Source: Guadua angustifolia (Eukaryota > Streptophyta > Magnoliopsida > Poales > Poaceae). From it: a DNA stretch of 64,000 nucleotides. Where the stretch lies: positions 23,317 through 87,316 of the forward strand of contig JAYEVE010001051.1 in NCBI GenBank assembly GCA_036346375.1, read 5' to 3'. A program made the position numbers and the translations under genes. The notes under the pieces were generated by a model. It made no database searches. It saw only the letters and a list, made by a program, of their open reading frames with translations, and was not told the DNA's origin. Shown piece after piece: positions 25,304 to 35,850 of the stretch. Position 1 is the first letter of the stretch. Every line of letters starts with the position of its first letter.

Positions 25304-25620
25304 ATGGTGGATCAGCGGCGGAACATCAAAAAGGTCGTAGCACTCACCTCGGGAGGGGGGTTCGCCAAGCAAATGGCCTTCGGGGTGTGGTCTAGGAGGA
25401 TTGCGACATCCGGGGCCAGAAGGTCGCTCATCCGGATAATGAGTGTCTCACGGTCGATGGCCTTCTGCGACCTCCCAAGCATCGGGTCGTCCTCCCGGTA
25501 CTCATACCCCAAGAATACCCGCTCCTTGATGGGTGCACGTAACGAACGACAAAGTTGGAGAGAATTCCTACACCGTCGAATTCGCCTCCTTCAAGTCACA
25601 GGTCGGAGACGAGGAGCTCG
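25304..25620 (-). other. Likely downstream extension of the gypsy A antisense ORF
   Basis: A minus-strand frame (25512-25312) follows the antisense ORF in another frame and includes AIDRETLIIRMSDLLAPDVA. It may be a later exon or frameshifted tail of the same protein. There is no other signal in the stretch. Confidence 0.35.
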
Positions 25621-25621
25621 C

Positions 25622-26293
25622 TCACTTGCCCCATTCATGATCGGGAGGGACCGCGGTCCAAGAAGGGGAAACTCTCGGGGGCTCACCGGAAAAGGATGGA
25701 AGGCAAGGATCGAGGTTGGCGCAATAGAACCATTCCTGGTGCCACCCCTTGTTCGAGGTTATGAAGGGGATGGCAAAACAAATCTTCCTCGCCCCATCTC
25801 GCAGCTGGAAGCCGGCGCCTCCAACCGCCTTAAGGGAGCTCCTGCTCGGAAAAGGCTTGAGGAGGAAGAGGTGGCAGAAAAGGTTGAAATGCGGGCGAAT
25901 TCCAAGAAATGCCTCGCAAAGATGAATGAAGACATCAATGTGGAGGATAGAATTGGGATTCAAGTGAACCAATTCAATGCCGTAGAAGGAAAGGAGCCCA
26001 CTGGAAGAAATCGTGGGTCGGAGCCCGCAGACACACTGAAAGAAAGATTCAAGACGAGCGATCTCCTCGGAGCGAGGGGGGATAAAACTCACATGGCAGG
26101 GCGGCAAGGCCGACCAGGTCACCGCATGCATGACCCCTAGGGTGACCATCGCGTCCAAATGCATCTCCGTCAGCGTTGAGGTGACCCAATCGTGGGCCGA
26201 GGCGGCAGGGAATCTCAGGAAGTGAGTCGACATTCCGGAGGAGATTATCGGCGACGAAGAGGAAAAAAGCGCGGCGGTGGCTAACCCTAGCAA
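25622..26293 (-). CDS. Antisense ORF of gypsy A ('putative gypsy-type transposase' family)
   Basis: A 223-codon frame is open on the strand opposite to gag-pol. It contains FYGIELVHLNPNSILHIDVF, then HLCEAFLGI, a conserved pattern of plant proteins annotated as putative gypsy-type transposon (Pfam Transposase_28, PF04195, from memory). A second overlapping frame (26465-26049) may be its upstream part. Its role is unknown; it lacks reverse transcriptase and DDE motifs. Such antisense ORFs are known between integrase and the 3' LTR in Tat-lineage gypsy elements. It stays open here although gag and pol are broken, but I cannot test selection by eye. A similar antisense ORF is in gypsy B (34830-37950). 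Confidence 0.65.
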   Translation of the reverse strand: MLGLATAALFSSSSPIISSGMSTHFLRFPAASAHDWVTSTLTEMHLDAMVTLGVMHAVTWSALPPCHVSFIPPRSEEIARLESFFQCVCGLRPTISSSGLLSFYGIELVHLNPNSILHIDVFIHLCEAFLGIRPHFNLFCHLFLLKPFPSRSSLKAVGGAGFQLRDGARKICFAIPFITSNKGWHQEWFYCANLDPCLPSFSGEPPRVSPSWTAVPPDHEWGK

Positions 26294-26699
26294 TGGAACT
26301 CGCGAGTGCGATGAGCTTTTTGGAGATGAAGAAGCGGGGGCGTGAAGTGCGAGGGAGACTTAGCCCAGCGCGGCTCCTGGGAACTATAAAGGACGACAAC
26401 TGATCCCGCTTGAGGTGGGGACCGCGCCTCGACATGCCCGTTGCTGCCGGGTTTGACCGAGGCACGACTCATCCTGTCCTAGCCAACCGAATGCCATGAT
26501 CGTGGCAGACAGCCATCGCCGGGACAAGAATCGGTTTGAGCACGATATGCCCCGTCGCCGGGTCGGCTATAAACGCCATTCCATGCGGAACCCAAAAGCG
26601 ACCGCACCTAAAATCGGTTAAAGCACCGCGATATGCCCCATGCCGTCACCGTTGGTTGCCGCAAGACGAATCAGATATTGCGGAGGGGCTCAATTCAGG

Positions 26700-27310
26700 G
26701 ATTACGATGGTGCGCTCCATGATAGGCCACGCTACGCTCTGACATGATCGGGTGTAAGCATCATCAAACCAATCCTAGGTACACTCCATGTTGAGCCGAC
26801 TGCTGTACATGTACGGGTACCGCTTGGCCAAGAGCCGAACAATGGTGCGCTCCATGACGGGCCACGCTACGCTCCGACAAGATCGGGCGTAGGCATCATC
26901 AAACTAATCTTGATGCACGCTCCATGTTGAGCCGACCGCCGTACATATACGGTACCGCTGGCCAAGAAGCCGAACAATAGTGCGCTCCATGACAGGCCAC
27001 GCCACGCCTCGACACGATCGGGCGAGGCATCATCAGACTAATCTTGGGTACGCTCCATGTTGAGCCGATTGTCGTACATGTACGGGTACCACTTGGCCAA
27101 GAGCCGAACAATGGTGCGCTCCATGACGGGCCACGCTACGCTCCGACACGATCGGCATAGGCATCATCAGACTAGTCTTGGGTACGTTCCATGTTGAGCC
27201 GACTGTCGTACATGTACGGATATCGCTCGGCCAAGGGCCGAATAATGGTGTGTCCCATAGTAAGCCACGCTACGCTCCGATATGATCGGGTGTGGGCACC
27301 CTCAAGCCGA
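26700..27310 (+). repeat. Tandem repeat, about 135 bp x 5, in gypsy A 3' region
   Basis: The phrase atggtgcgctccatgacggg recurs at about 26708, 26844, 26977, 27112 and (diverged) 27245, spacing 133-136 bp. Each unit also has a gttgagccgactg-type phrase and a gtacatgtacgg near-palindrome. The stretch 26470-26700 before it has no recognised feature. Confidence 0.9.
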
Positions 27311-27546
27311 ATCAAGTTGTTCGTCGGGCTAAGCCGACTGCCATTCACGGGCAAGGATACATTCCACGGGCAGCCGATCACCGAGGCCATGGCAAACCGG
27401 GTTACAAACCACTCGGGAGAGTTAGCGCGAGGTAGTTGAGTCCTTCACGACCTCCCCACCAAGCGATGTGACGACGGGAGAGCATCACGGCGGCCAAAAG
27501 GCGGACCTAAAGGGGGCAGCTCAGCCACGAAGCACTCGGGGGCTAC

Positions 27547-28080
27547 TATGGAACCTATCGGACTGGGTATCTAATCAAGAGGCCGACCGGATCAGCCCAT
27601 GGGGGTGGGCCGGGCCAACCATGCAAAAAGGAGGAGCTTTCGAAGGTCTCACCACGCATGGACAAAAAGAAGATCGAGAGGTGGAAGCGACAAGGGTAGG
27701 TAACGGGCGCTGTACCTCAAGCATTACGGCTGCTTCCTCTGCATGCTCGCATGCTGGTCGGTTAAGCACAGACGGTCTTTCTATCGCCTCCAATCTGCCT
27801 CTCTTTGCTCTGCTTCAACAACCTCGGCGGGTGCGGCGGCGCTTCCATCGGGTATATAGAGAGAAGGAACCTTAGACGAAGGGGGACATCTGTAATAGAG
27901 AACTTGTAAACAAGAACGTCACACTTACACCAGAAACAACGAATGCAAGACTAGGGTGTTATCTCCATTGGAGAGCCCGAACCTGGGTAAAAATTGCCTC
28001 GTGTCTTGCATTACCATCAGACTTAGATCTTTCGCCTTGCCCCACTCCCTTTTCTTCATTGTCGGTTACAACCATCGACA
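27547..28080 (+). repeat. Gypsy A 3' LTR
   Basis: It starts TATGGAACC (TG changed to TA) and ends CATCGACA, followed by target duplication GTTAG. A tract with gggggcta precedes it as the probable polypurine tract. Confidence 0.88.
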
Positions 28081-28085
28081 GTTAG

Positions 28086-28990
28086 GATTATAAAATCAGT
28101 AGACTTTTGAGCTAGGCTCATAGCCGACAAACACAGCTGTCATGCTCCTATCTTCAAGTTTCTTGAGGTGTGGAATTGTCACCTTGACATGTGCAACACA
28201 GCCAAAAACCCGAAAGTGATGTACTTTCGGTTTTCTTTAGTACCACATCTCATATGGTGTTTTGGCTTCAACACTTCGTGTTGGTGATCGGTTCAAGAGG
28301 TAAACAGCCGTTTCTACATCCTCTCCCCAAAACCTGTCAGGCATGTTTTTGTTCCTCAGAAGGTATCTAGCTATACCCACAATGGTCTAATTTCGACATT
28401 TGGCCACCCCATTCTGCTGCGGGGAATAAGGTGCAGTGAGAGGTCGTCTCATCCCTTGTTGTGCACTAAATTCATCAAAAACTTGTGACACAAACTCTCC
28501 ACCTCGATTAGTATGTAGAGCCTTCATTTTCATATCCACTTTGAACTCAGCCAATGCCTTGATCTTCTTAAAACCAGACAATGCTTCATCTTTACTTTTG
28601 ATCAATACCACCCACATGAATCGTGAATAATCATCAACCATGAGTAAGACATATTTGTTTCTAGTCTGTGTTTGTGGACTAATTGGGCCACATAAATCTG
28701 CATGCACAAGCTCTAAAGGCATCTTTGCACGGTATGTTGATTTCTGTGGAAACGGTTTACATTTTTGTTTTCCCACAAACAAGCCTCACAAAGCTGCTTT
28801 AGATGATCAATGTGAGGCATTCCTTCAACAATTTCTTTCTGTGACAAATTTTTCAATGCTTAGAAATTTATATAACCATACCTAGCATGCCAAAGCCACT
28901 CTTTCTCATCGTACTTTGTCATGAGACATATACGTTGTGCACACTTCAACTGATGAACATAAAGTTGATTCCATGATCTCTTTACTTTGA
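28086..28990 (-). pseudogene. Copia A integrase, catalytic residues altered
   Basis: The minus-strand ORF 28782-28387 contains HADLCGP with the first catalytic Asp. The usual TD-RGGEF motif reads HTNRGGEF (Asp to Asn) and the usual QQNGV-ER motif reads QQNGVAKCRN (Glu to Lys). The zinc-binding part lies upstream (about 28990-28790) and the C-terminal part extends to the gypsy A site at 28086. In active elements integrase inserts the cDNA in the nucleus. Two of three catalytic acids appear lost. Confidence 0.8.
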
Positions 28991-29004
28991 TCAACAGCTT
29001 ACCT

Positions 29005-29601
29005 TCTTAATCATATATGATTATGATTAGTGACATATTTGAGAGATCTCCCAATTGTTCAATAGTGTCGATGATTTGTAGAAACTTGTCAGGGACAACA
29101 TTAAACAGTTTCTCAACCACAGCATTATCCTTCACTTCTGTCACCCACTGTGGTGGTGAGTTTATAAGAGAACTCGGTGATACTCTCAGAATCCTGCATA
29201 GTCATGCGATTGAGTTGCCTCTTAAGTGCTTGCACCCTTGCCTTCTTGACATGATCCTCACCAACGCGCATCTCCTTGGTGGCTTCCCAATATTCCTTGG
29301 TCGTTTCATTCTCTGCGATGGCCATCATCACAATATTGGGCACAACTTGGGAGATCACAGCAAGAGCACCCTGATCCTTTTCATCTTTGATAGGTGTTGC
29401 TCCTTCAATCGCTGCCCATACTCCAAGAGACCGCAAGATGATTTTCATTTTTACTGCCCATAAGCCATAGTTGGTATCATTGAGAATCAGATATTGAATT
29501 GGCATTGCACTAGCTCTTGCCAATTTCCTCCTTGTTATTGATGTTTCTGCACTAGACAATGACATTTCATCACTACCGATCGTACTAGGCAGAAGTTCCA
29601 T
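29005..29601 (-). pseudogene. Copia A gag
   Basis: The ATG at 29601 lies just inside the 5' LTR and primer-binding site. The frame runs to 29125 with LNDTNYGLWAVKMKIILRSL and ending near SITEFSYKL, matching the copia gag (UBN2 type). A zinc-knuckle C-terminus is not visible. It matches the truncated gag at 18200-17632, with frequent substitutions. Confidence 0.82.
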
Positions 29602-29630
29602 GGTTTCTTAGCCAAAGCTTTGATACCAAA

Positions 29631-30043
29631 TGTTGAAACTAAGCAAAACAAGTTTGCTTCAAGTTTTTCTCTTCAGCTAAAATTCCTCTCAGGTCTAAAC
29701 TTTAGATACTGAAAAATTTAGAGTGAAGATGAACTAGAATCAAAGAAAGATATTGTGTTGCAAAACCATCGTAGCATTTTCGGGTTTTCTCATTACTCTT
29801 TTATATGCTAAAATTACAGATGTTTGGGGATAACAAACTCAAGATCTTTGACCAAATCAAAATAGACTCGGTTGCTAATAGAGTTTTTAACTCACACGCT
29901 ATACTGTATCGAATCCGGCAAATGACTTATCTGGCAAACCAAAACAGAGATACTTCTCATTACAACTGTTGACTCTGATTCAAACTAAAACAAAACTGAA
30001 ACTCTGCAAAAACCCAAACTCTACACAACCAATTTAGCTTGCA
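29631..30043 (-). repeat. Copia A 5' LTR
   Basis: On the minus strand it starts TGCAAGCTAAATTGG and ends GTTTCAACA, next to the primer-binding site at 29617-29628. It is about 28 bp shorter than the other LTR through small deletions. Confidence 0.85.
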
Positions 30044-31237
30044 GTGACAACATCCCATAGTGAGGAAGAAGGGATCAAGGACAGTAGTAGGCTAGCAGGC
30101 GGCTGCATCCGCCAGTGTCCAGCTTAGGGACGGTAGGCTCCAAATGGTGGCGGCGAGGGAGACTGACGACGATGGCTTACAGGACTAGAGGCATGGGAGT
30201 ATGGCAGCAACAGTTGGCAAGACCGGTCGAGAGGAAATCCAAGGAGGGATAGGACGGTGGACCTAGCACTGGTCAGTGACAGAGATTAGGGTTATAGGCA
30301 ATTGTATTGGTTAGGGTTAGGGGTAGAGGTGCCAAACCTAGATAGGAGGTGCACACGAGAGGGACAAGGTCGCTAGCCGCCGATCGTCGTCGCCATGTTT
30401 GCCCGTAGCGTCGCTGTGGTGTGCACAAAGGGAGTGCCTCAAGTCGCTCTGACTCCAATCTCATGGGTTGGGATTTGGGAGGTGTCGATGCGAACGATTG
30501 CATCTAGGGCTCGTGTGAGGAGGGTGAGGGGGTAAGTCAATGGAATTTGTAGGTAAATAGCAACAACTTTAGGTGGTACTTCTTATTCAGCTAGGTTCGC
30601 TCCCCCACAAGAATCCACCCTAAGATCGCTACGAGTTGCTTGCACATTTTTCACTTTTCTCCTCATGAGAAGAAGGATCCGATCTTTTTGGAAGTTGGGT
30701 GTTTGGCGCTCTATGAGATCGAAACTAGAACTAGGAGTAGGAGCTATACCAAAGAGGCCTTTAATACTCTTACAATCCTAAAAATAAGATTATAGGATCA
30801 TGATCAAAACTTACAGTTGTACCTATCCTAGTAATTAAATATGAATACTTAATTGTTTATGCCCTTCCGATTATAAAATTTCACCTTTGATCCATTCATG
30901 TATACTACCATTTGTATACAAAATAATATATCTTTCATTTAGACTATATTTTTATGAAATAAAGTTTTTCAAAATACAATTCTAGAAGGATATTACCATT
31001 CAAATATATAGTATATTTGAAGAAATGTTTATTTAGTAGAATCAATGGGATCTTATATTTTAAGATTCAATTCTACTAGGGCATCTCCGACTCAATTCAA
31101 TATCATGATCCTAACAACCTTAGTTTGCTCTCTACCACATACGACCTCACAATTGCAATCGATCATTTCTTGAATTTAAATGCGACTTGCGCTTTGGGAC
31201 AAAATAGTGTACTGAGACCGTAGGGCCATTTTACATT
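30044..31237. other. Unassigned intergenic sequence
   Basis: The GC-rich first part (to about 30540), with a 76-codon minus ORF, resembles first-exon-like debris seen elsewhere in the window. The rest is AT-rich with no gene. The missing 5' part of CACTA 2 is not recognisable here. Confidence 0.35.
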
Positions 31238-31250
31238 TGTTCCGCTATGT

Positions 31251-31461
31251 CTTTTTTAAAAAAAATTGACCAAGAGCTATAATATTCACTAAAGAAAGAG
31301 AACAATAGCCATGCTACAAACGCATACACCAACATGCACCCACACCCATGCGCTTGCACCCGGCCCTCGCGAGCACGTGTGGCAAGCGGAGCTCAACCAC
31401 GGATGAACGAGGCACGCACCTGGCGCCTATGCCAGCCAACTGAGCTAAACTCGGTTTGTTC
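31251..31461 (-). mobile_element. tRNA-derived SINE with T tail
   Basis: On the minus strand the element begins near aaaccgagtttagctcagttgg, which includes a good RNA polymerase III A box (TAGCTCAGTTGG). About 40 bp later comes a B-box-like GGTTGAGCTCC. It ends in a run of T followed by A-rich bases (31251-31263). It is flanked by a 13-bp duplication, tgttccgctatgt (31238-31250) and tgttctgctatgt (31462-31474), with one mismatch. The structure and T-rich tail recall grass p-SINE-type elements. Confidence 0.75.
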
Positions 31462-31654
31462 TGTTCTGCTATGTTGAATGCTACACAGCCTATATTGCAG
31501 TGTGGAATCTTGAATGTTGTTAGGTACGGAAATTTTTACAAACCTTGATATGACTTTTTTTAATGGTGTTATCATATTCAAAAATTAAAAATAATTATAT
31601 TTGTAGAGGCCCAAACGGTTACTTAGTTACACCCTTCCGGCTATATTAAACTTA

Positions 31655-31699
31655 GGGTGTGTTTGGTAGAGCTCCAACTCCATCAGATCCGTGGAGCTG
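31655..31699. mobile_element. Truncated Tourist-type MITE end
   Basis: TTA followed by GGGTGTGTTTGGTAGAGCTC and ending GTGGAGCTGG matches the left 45 bp of the MITE at 15625. It is then cut off by the copia B LTR. The right half is not found at the other side of copia B. Confidence 0.65.
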
Positions 31700-33455
31700 G
31701 AAGCTAAAATCTTATTCTTAAACTTTTTGAAACACCCCAATTCAAACTCAAATTGCTTGAAGACCGTTCACAAAGTTGGGAGACCAGTTTAGAAGTCAGG
31801 CGACCATGAAACACTTGGGCGACAGTTTGGGCACACAGCGACTAGTAGGACACTTCAGGCGGCGATAGAGAACACTGGCGACCCGGTGGGACACTGAGGC
31901 GACCAATGAGGACACTTGGGCGACCAGTTTGAGCACTGGTGAGCAGAGAATACTTGGGCGACCAGTTTAGCACTTGGGCGAGCGGGTTGGGCGACCACGT
32001 GAACAGTTGGGCGACCACGCGCACAGTCTGGGTGAGCAAACCAATATATATCCACTAAAATAGAAATTTCCAAAGATCCAACTGTTAGATTGATGTGAAA
32101 TTTTATTTGTAGAAACTAGACTTAATTCCTCAGCTAACAAAAAAAGAATCAGGTCAATCGGATCTACGGATCTAAAGTTATGTCCTTCATAAGATGACCA
32201 AATCCAGCGACCACGCGAGCGCAAGGCGGCGGGACATCAATCTGGGCGACCACAAATTACAGAAGATATAACCATTGGATTGATGTGAAATTTTAACTGT
32301 ATAAACTAGACTCAATTCTGAAGTGAACAAAAAAAAAGAATCAGGTCGATCGGATCTATGGATCTAAAGTTATGACTTTTCCAAGATGACAAACAATTAG
32401 CGATCTAACAGCTGGGCGACCAGGCTAGCAATCTGGGTGACCACAAATTACCGAAGATCTAACCATTGGATTGATATGAAATTTTAATTGTAGAAACTAG
32501 ATTCAATTACGAATCAAATCTAATAAGAATTAATCCAATCGGATCTACGGATCAAAAGATATTACCTTCGCAAGATGATACCTTTACAAAGAACCGAACT
32601 CCGTGATAAACTTCATGACTGCTGTGATGAACAAAACTTCAAGCGATCGATCAACTATGTCGAAGCCAAGAGCAAATCATGGCTGCAAGAAGTAGCTCTC
32701 TAGAAGATTGTTTTTATTTCATTGTCTAAAGTACTCTAACACAAGAGTACAAACCCTAAAATCTTGCTCAAGAATAAACAGGGGACACTTCCCCTTATTT
32801 ATACTGAGCAATCCTAACGGATAGAATACAACTCCACTTCCAACATGGAAAGAGTCGTATACATCTCAACTTGGCGATATGAAAAATGAAGCAACTAACA
32901 ACTCGGGGCAAGCAAGTAGTTTCAACTCCATCTAGTAGACCAAAATAATCTTGATAACATGAAAGCTGCATGTGGCATGCTTGAAGCATACTTCTTTTAT
33001 TTTCAATGAATGGCATGCTTGAAGCATACATCTTATCTTTTAGGGAATGGCATGCTTGTAGCATACATCTTATCTTTTAGGGAATGACATGCTTGAAGCA
33101 TACATCTTGAAACTTTTGCACATTTTGATAATTTTGACAAGCTTCTTGCAGATTTGAGCCCCTTTTTTATTCCTTTTCTTTTATTGTAAACATGCAAAGT
33201 GATTAAATGGTCTATGAAAGAGTAAAGCTGAAAATACACATGCTTCATAGCCCAAATTTGTTAAGGCGATTCATTATCAAGCCTATAGAAGCAAGATATC
33301 ACAAGGTATTAGTTATAGGCGGTCAAACCAAGGAATTCGCAATGTCACTTTTAGTTCAAGTAAGGCAATTTAGATTATCATATATAAGCTCAATTACATA
33401 ATATATAAAGAAATATGATAAAGTAAGCTCATTAAATATGAGACTTGGCATAAAA
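31700..33455 (-). repeat. Copia B 3' LTR with minisatellites
   Basis: The part 31700-32872 matches 51472-52665. It continues to about 33455, where on the minus strand a gtggggag purine tract follows the RNase H stop, so the LTR probably begins there. A TATA-like tataaataagg lies in the shared part (near 32797). Repeats gggcgaccagttt, about 20-24 bp each, fill 31790-32035. A 37-bp unit with gcatgcttgaagcatac is repeated four to five times at 32970-33117. The inner boundary is uncertain. Confidence 0.7.
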
Positions 33456-33472
33456 CTCCCCACAAAACAAGC

Positions 33473-33873
33473 TCATGGAATGCTGCTTGACTCTCCTCTC
33501 AAAAAGGCAAATCGAGAAGCATCAAGTAGTTTTGTGAAAATATCGACAATTTGCAATTCGGAATCAACAAAATGCAACACAACATCTCCCTTTTCCACAT
33601 GATCTCGAAGGAAATGATAGCGAATGTCAATATGCTTGGTTCGAGAATGTTGCCTTTGGATTTTTAGCAATATTAATAGCACTAGTGTTATCACGAAAAG
33701 GGGAACACTATCTAAGTTTAATCCAAAATCCTTTAAAGTTGATATCATCCAAAGCACTTGAGCACAACATGCGGCAAAGAAAGAACATATTGATTCATCA
33801 GTTGAGACAGCAATGAAACTTGTTTTCTAGATGACCAAGCTACTAAATATGTACCAATAAAATGACATGTTCC
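33473..33873 (-). pseudogene. Copia B RNase H, 3' part separated by gypsy B
   Basis: On the minus strand the frame resumes at the AGATG target site with GTCHFIGTYLVAWSSRKQ, directly continuing the ...RINRKSTS end of the reverse transcriptase ORF at 44837. It then passes through a frameshift to HIDIRYHFLRDHVEKGDV and LLDASRFAFLRGE, the usual copia C-terminus, with the stop at 33473. The function was degrading RNA during cDNA synthesis; it is split by 11 kb here. Confidence 0.85.
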
Positions 33874-33878
33874 AGATG

Positions 33879-34527
33879 TGTCGTGATCGGGATCGCCAAC
33901 CGCAAAAAATGAGGTAGGGGTTAATGAGAGCAGGACCACAAGCTGCGCTTTGCTCGAACAGGGAATGAGGTCGAGGAGGTCTATGGTCGAACAAGGAGAC
34001 AGCGGACGAGGCAGATTTATCTGGTTCGAGCCCCCGAGAAAATAATGACTCTACTCGAGCCGCCTTGTGGCGGTGCTTCTTGCCTTTGTGGATACAAAGG
34101 AGGATTACTGACTCAATCTTGGCGATGCTAAGTCTAGACTTGAACTCCGGTGTACGTGTGTTTGGTCCGTCCTTTCGGTGTTTACAAATCTTGATCTTAT
34201 ACCCATTCTTCTTGCAGCATTCGGAGTAACCCTCGGATCGTGGCCTTTATGCATATTGATTGCGGTGGTAACTGTTCCGATCCGTCGCGCGCGCTGCATT
34301 ACTCCATGATCCCGTTCTCAGAATAGCCAAGTGATAACGTGCAGGGATCAAGGACCCTTCACCGACCTTGAATCATCCCGAGCAATAGGTCGTGAGGCCA
34401 CGAGCTCGGGGATCTTGTGCTTTGACTCGAGTGGCCTCGGGCTTGATCTGAGTCTTTGGTCGAGGACCCACAGGCTAAAGAAATTTTGGTTGTTGTGCTA
34501 ACCACCAAGGGTTGCCCGGCCCAAACA
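33879..34527 (-). repeat. Gypsy B 3' LTR
   Basis: On + it starts TGTCGTGATCGGG and ends CCCAAACA. A purine tract ctcggggct lies on the minus strand just inside. It differs from the other LTR by many single-base indels. Confidence 0.88.
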
Positions 34528-34829
34528 GCTAGCCCCGAGGCTCAAGGTCGAGAAGTAGCACCTGAATGGCCTCGAGCCTCACCCAATGGTCGTTAGCGGC
34601 AACCCTTGTAAGGTCTTGGAACCTTGTTCGAGGTCGAGGCGGAGATCGCAAAGTGAACCCAGGCGAGACACTGGCGACCTTTGATTTTTCGAAATGATAC
34701 GGATGCCAACAATGGCGGACACCGCAATGCCTCGAGTCCGCCGCTCAGTCTTAATTGAGCCCGTCTAATCATGCGTAGCGTCTTTTTGAGCCGTAGGAGA
34801 TAAATCCTAAGGCGCCGTGGAAGACCCGA

Positions 34830-35850
34830 GCTTTGGATAATCGACTGAAAGTTTTCGCCCTCCCCAAGCCTTCTCGCGAAGCGGCACCGCCTTTCCATCT
34901 TCACTCGACGCTTTTGCCATGGCCAAGTGGGGAAAAGCACCTTATCGGTCACGAGGATGAAGGAGCTCGAGGCCACAGAAACGTTGGATCAGTGACTGGC
35001 GGTTGCCGGTGGCGAGACCAACCTCATCCAGAGATGGCGAGATCGTCAAGATCGCGGCGACATTCCCTCTTGGCTGCGGACCGGAGAGCGAATTCTTGGC
35101 CGACATCCTCGGCAGGTTGCAGATTGAAGTGATCAACACGGTACCCAACTCCATCCTCACCTTAGCCGTCTTCTCCCATCTATCGAGGGGTTCCGGGATT
35201 CTTCCCACCCTCTCTTCTTCTTCCTTCTTCTCCTCTTAGCTCAGGAAGGACCCGTGGTCGGTGCCTCTACTTCCGGCGGCAGGGCTCAAGTGGGCTCTGC
35301 CCAAGATCCTGGCAGGACTCTCTTGGTCCATGGTCTGAGCGTTGGTTCTACCTCAAGAAGGGGAGAACGGGAGGCTGCGATCTGAAGGAGCCGCCATCAT
35401 CGGGAAGATAGAGACCCCAGATCGAGGACCTCAACATCGACGCAGGCCATCGCCGCCATCCACCTTTGCGCCACACGCGGTCTCACCGTCGAGCGATCGC
35501 GAACGATTTTCTGCGGAATCGGTGTCCCCCTGCGGAAGAGGTTACATCCGTTCTCCCAGATCCGAGGACGCGACGATTCGACCGCGAGAGTTCATCTGTA
35601 AGGTCTTCACCACAAAGCTTTTGATTGACTTCGTACTTCTTCCTCCTATGATGGCTCTTGCTCGTGTAGCGCCAAGGAGTCCCTGGTCGCGGCGAGGATC
35701 ACGTGAAATGTTCGGAAACCGGCGTATGAATACACCTCGACGATCCGGTCTCAAGAACGTCTTGCATTTAAAACCCGAGGTAAGCCTTCCACGACCTCTG
35801 ACCTCCTCGAACATCGCACGTCTTTGCTCGACCCGTGCTTACTTGTAGGA
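34830..35850 (+). pseudogene. Gypsy B antisense ORF, N-terminal part
   Basis: On the strand opposite to gag-pol, frames at 34833-35132 and 35003-35239 include VPNSILTLAVFSHL. This corresponds to the LNPNSILHIDVFIHL segment of the gypsy A antisense ORF, so the same protein family is present. The expected CEAFLGI that follows is disrupted by a frameshift. A frame from 35342 to 35848 continues in arginine- and proline-rich sequence. Introns are possible (gtaag at 35600). Function is unknown. The stretch 34528-34829 before it has no other feature. Confidence 0.5.

Larger units (their letters stand above)
20662..28080 (+). mobile_element. Ty3/gypsy LTR retrotransposon A, inserted in copia A
   Basis: The LTRs are at 20662-21198 and 27547-28080. 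Five-base target duplications GTTAG lie at 20657-20661 and 28081-28085. The primer-binding region ttggcgcgccaggtagggg follows the 5' LTR, and a purine-rich tract precedes the 3' LTR. The interior holds gag, protease, a partial reverse transcriptase and an integrase zinc-binding part; RNase H and the integrase catalytic core are missing. An antisense ORF (26293-25622) and a 135-bp tandem array (26700-27310) fill the 3' part. The antisense ORF suggests the Tat-type lineage. The copy is non-autonomous. Confidence 0.92.
18230..30043 (-). mobile_element. Ty1/copia LTR retrotransposon A, split by gypsy A
   Basis: Reading on the minus strand the order is 5' LTR (30043-29631), primer-binding site tggtatcaaagc, gag (29601-29005), integrase (about 28990-28086), the gypsy A insertion, reverse transcriptase (about 20656-19232), RNase H (19286-18681), a polypurine tract gggaggtaaaa just before 18670, and the 3' LTR (18670-18230). 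The order GAG-IN-RT-RH defines copia. The bases following the 5' LTR at 30044 (gtgac) have no identifiable partner. All ORFs are broken, so the copy is inactive. Confidence 0.88.

Noticed and set aside
31390..31461. A possible tRNA gene on the minus strand (TAGCTCAGTTGG A box)
   Set aside because: No cloverleaf with a matching acceptor stem can be built; the longer body, T-rich tail and 13-bp target duplication show a SINE.
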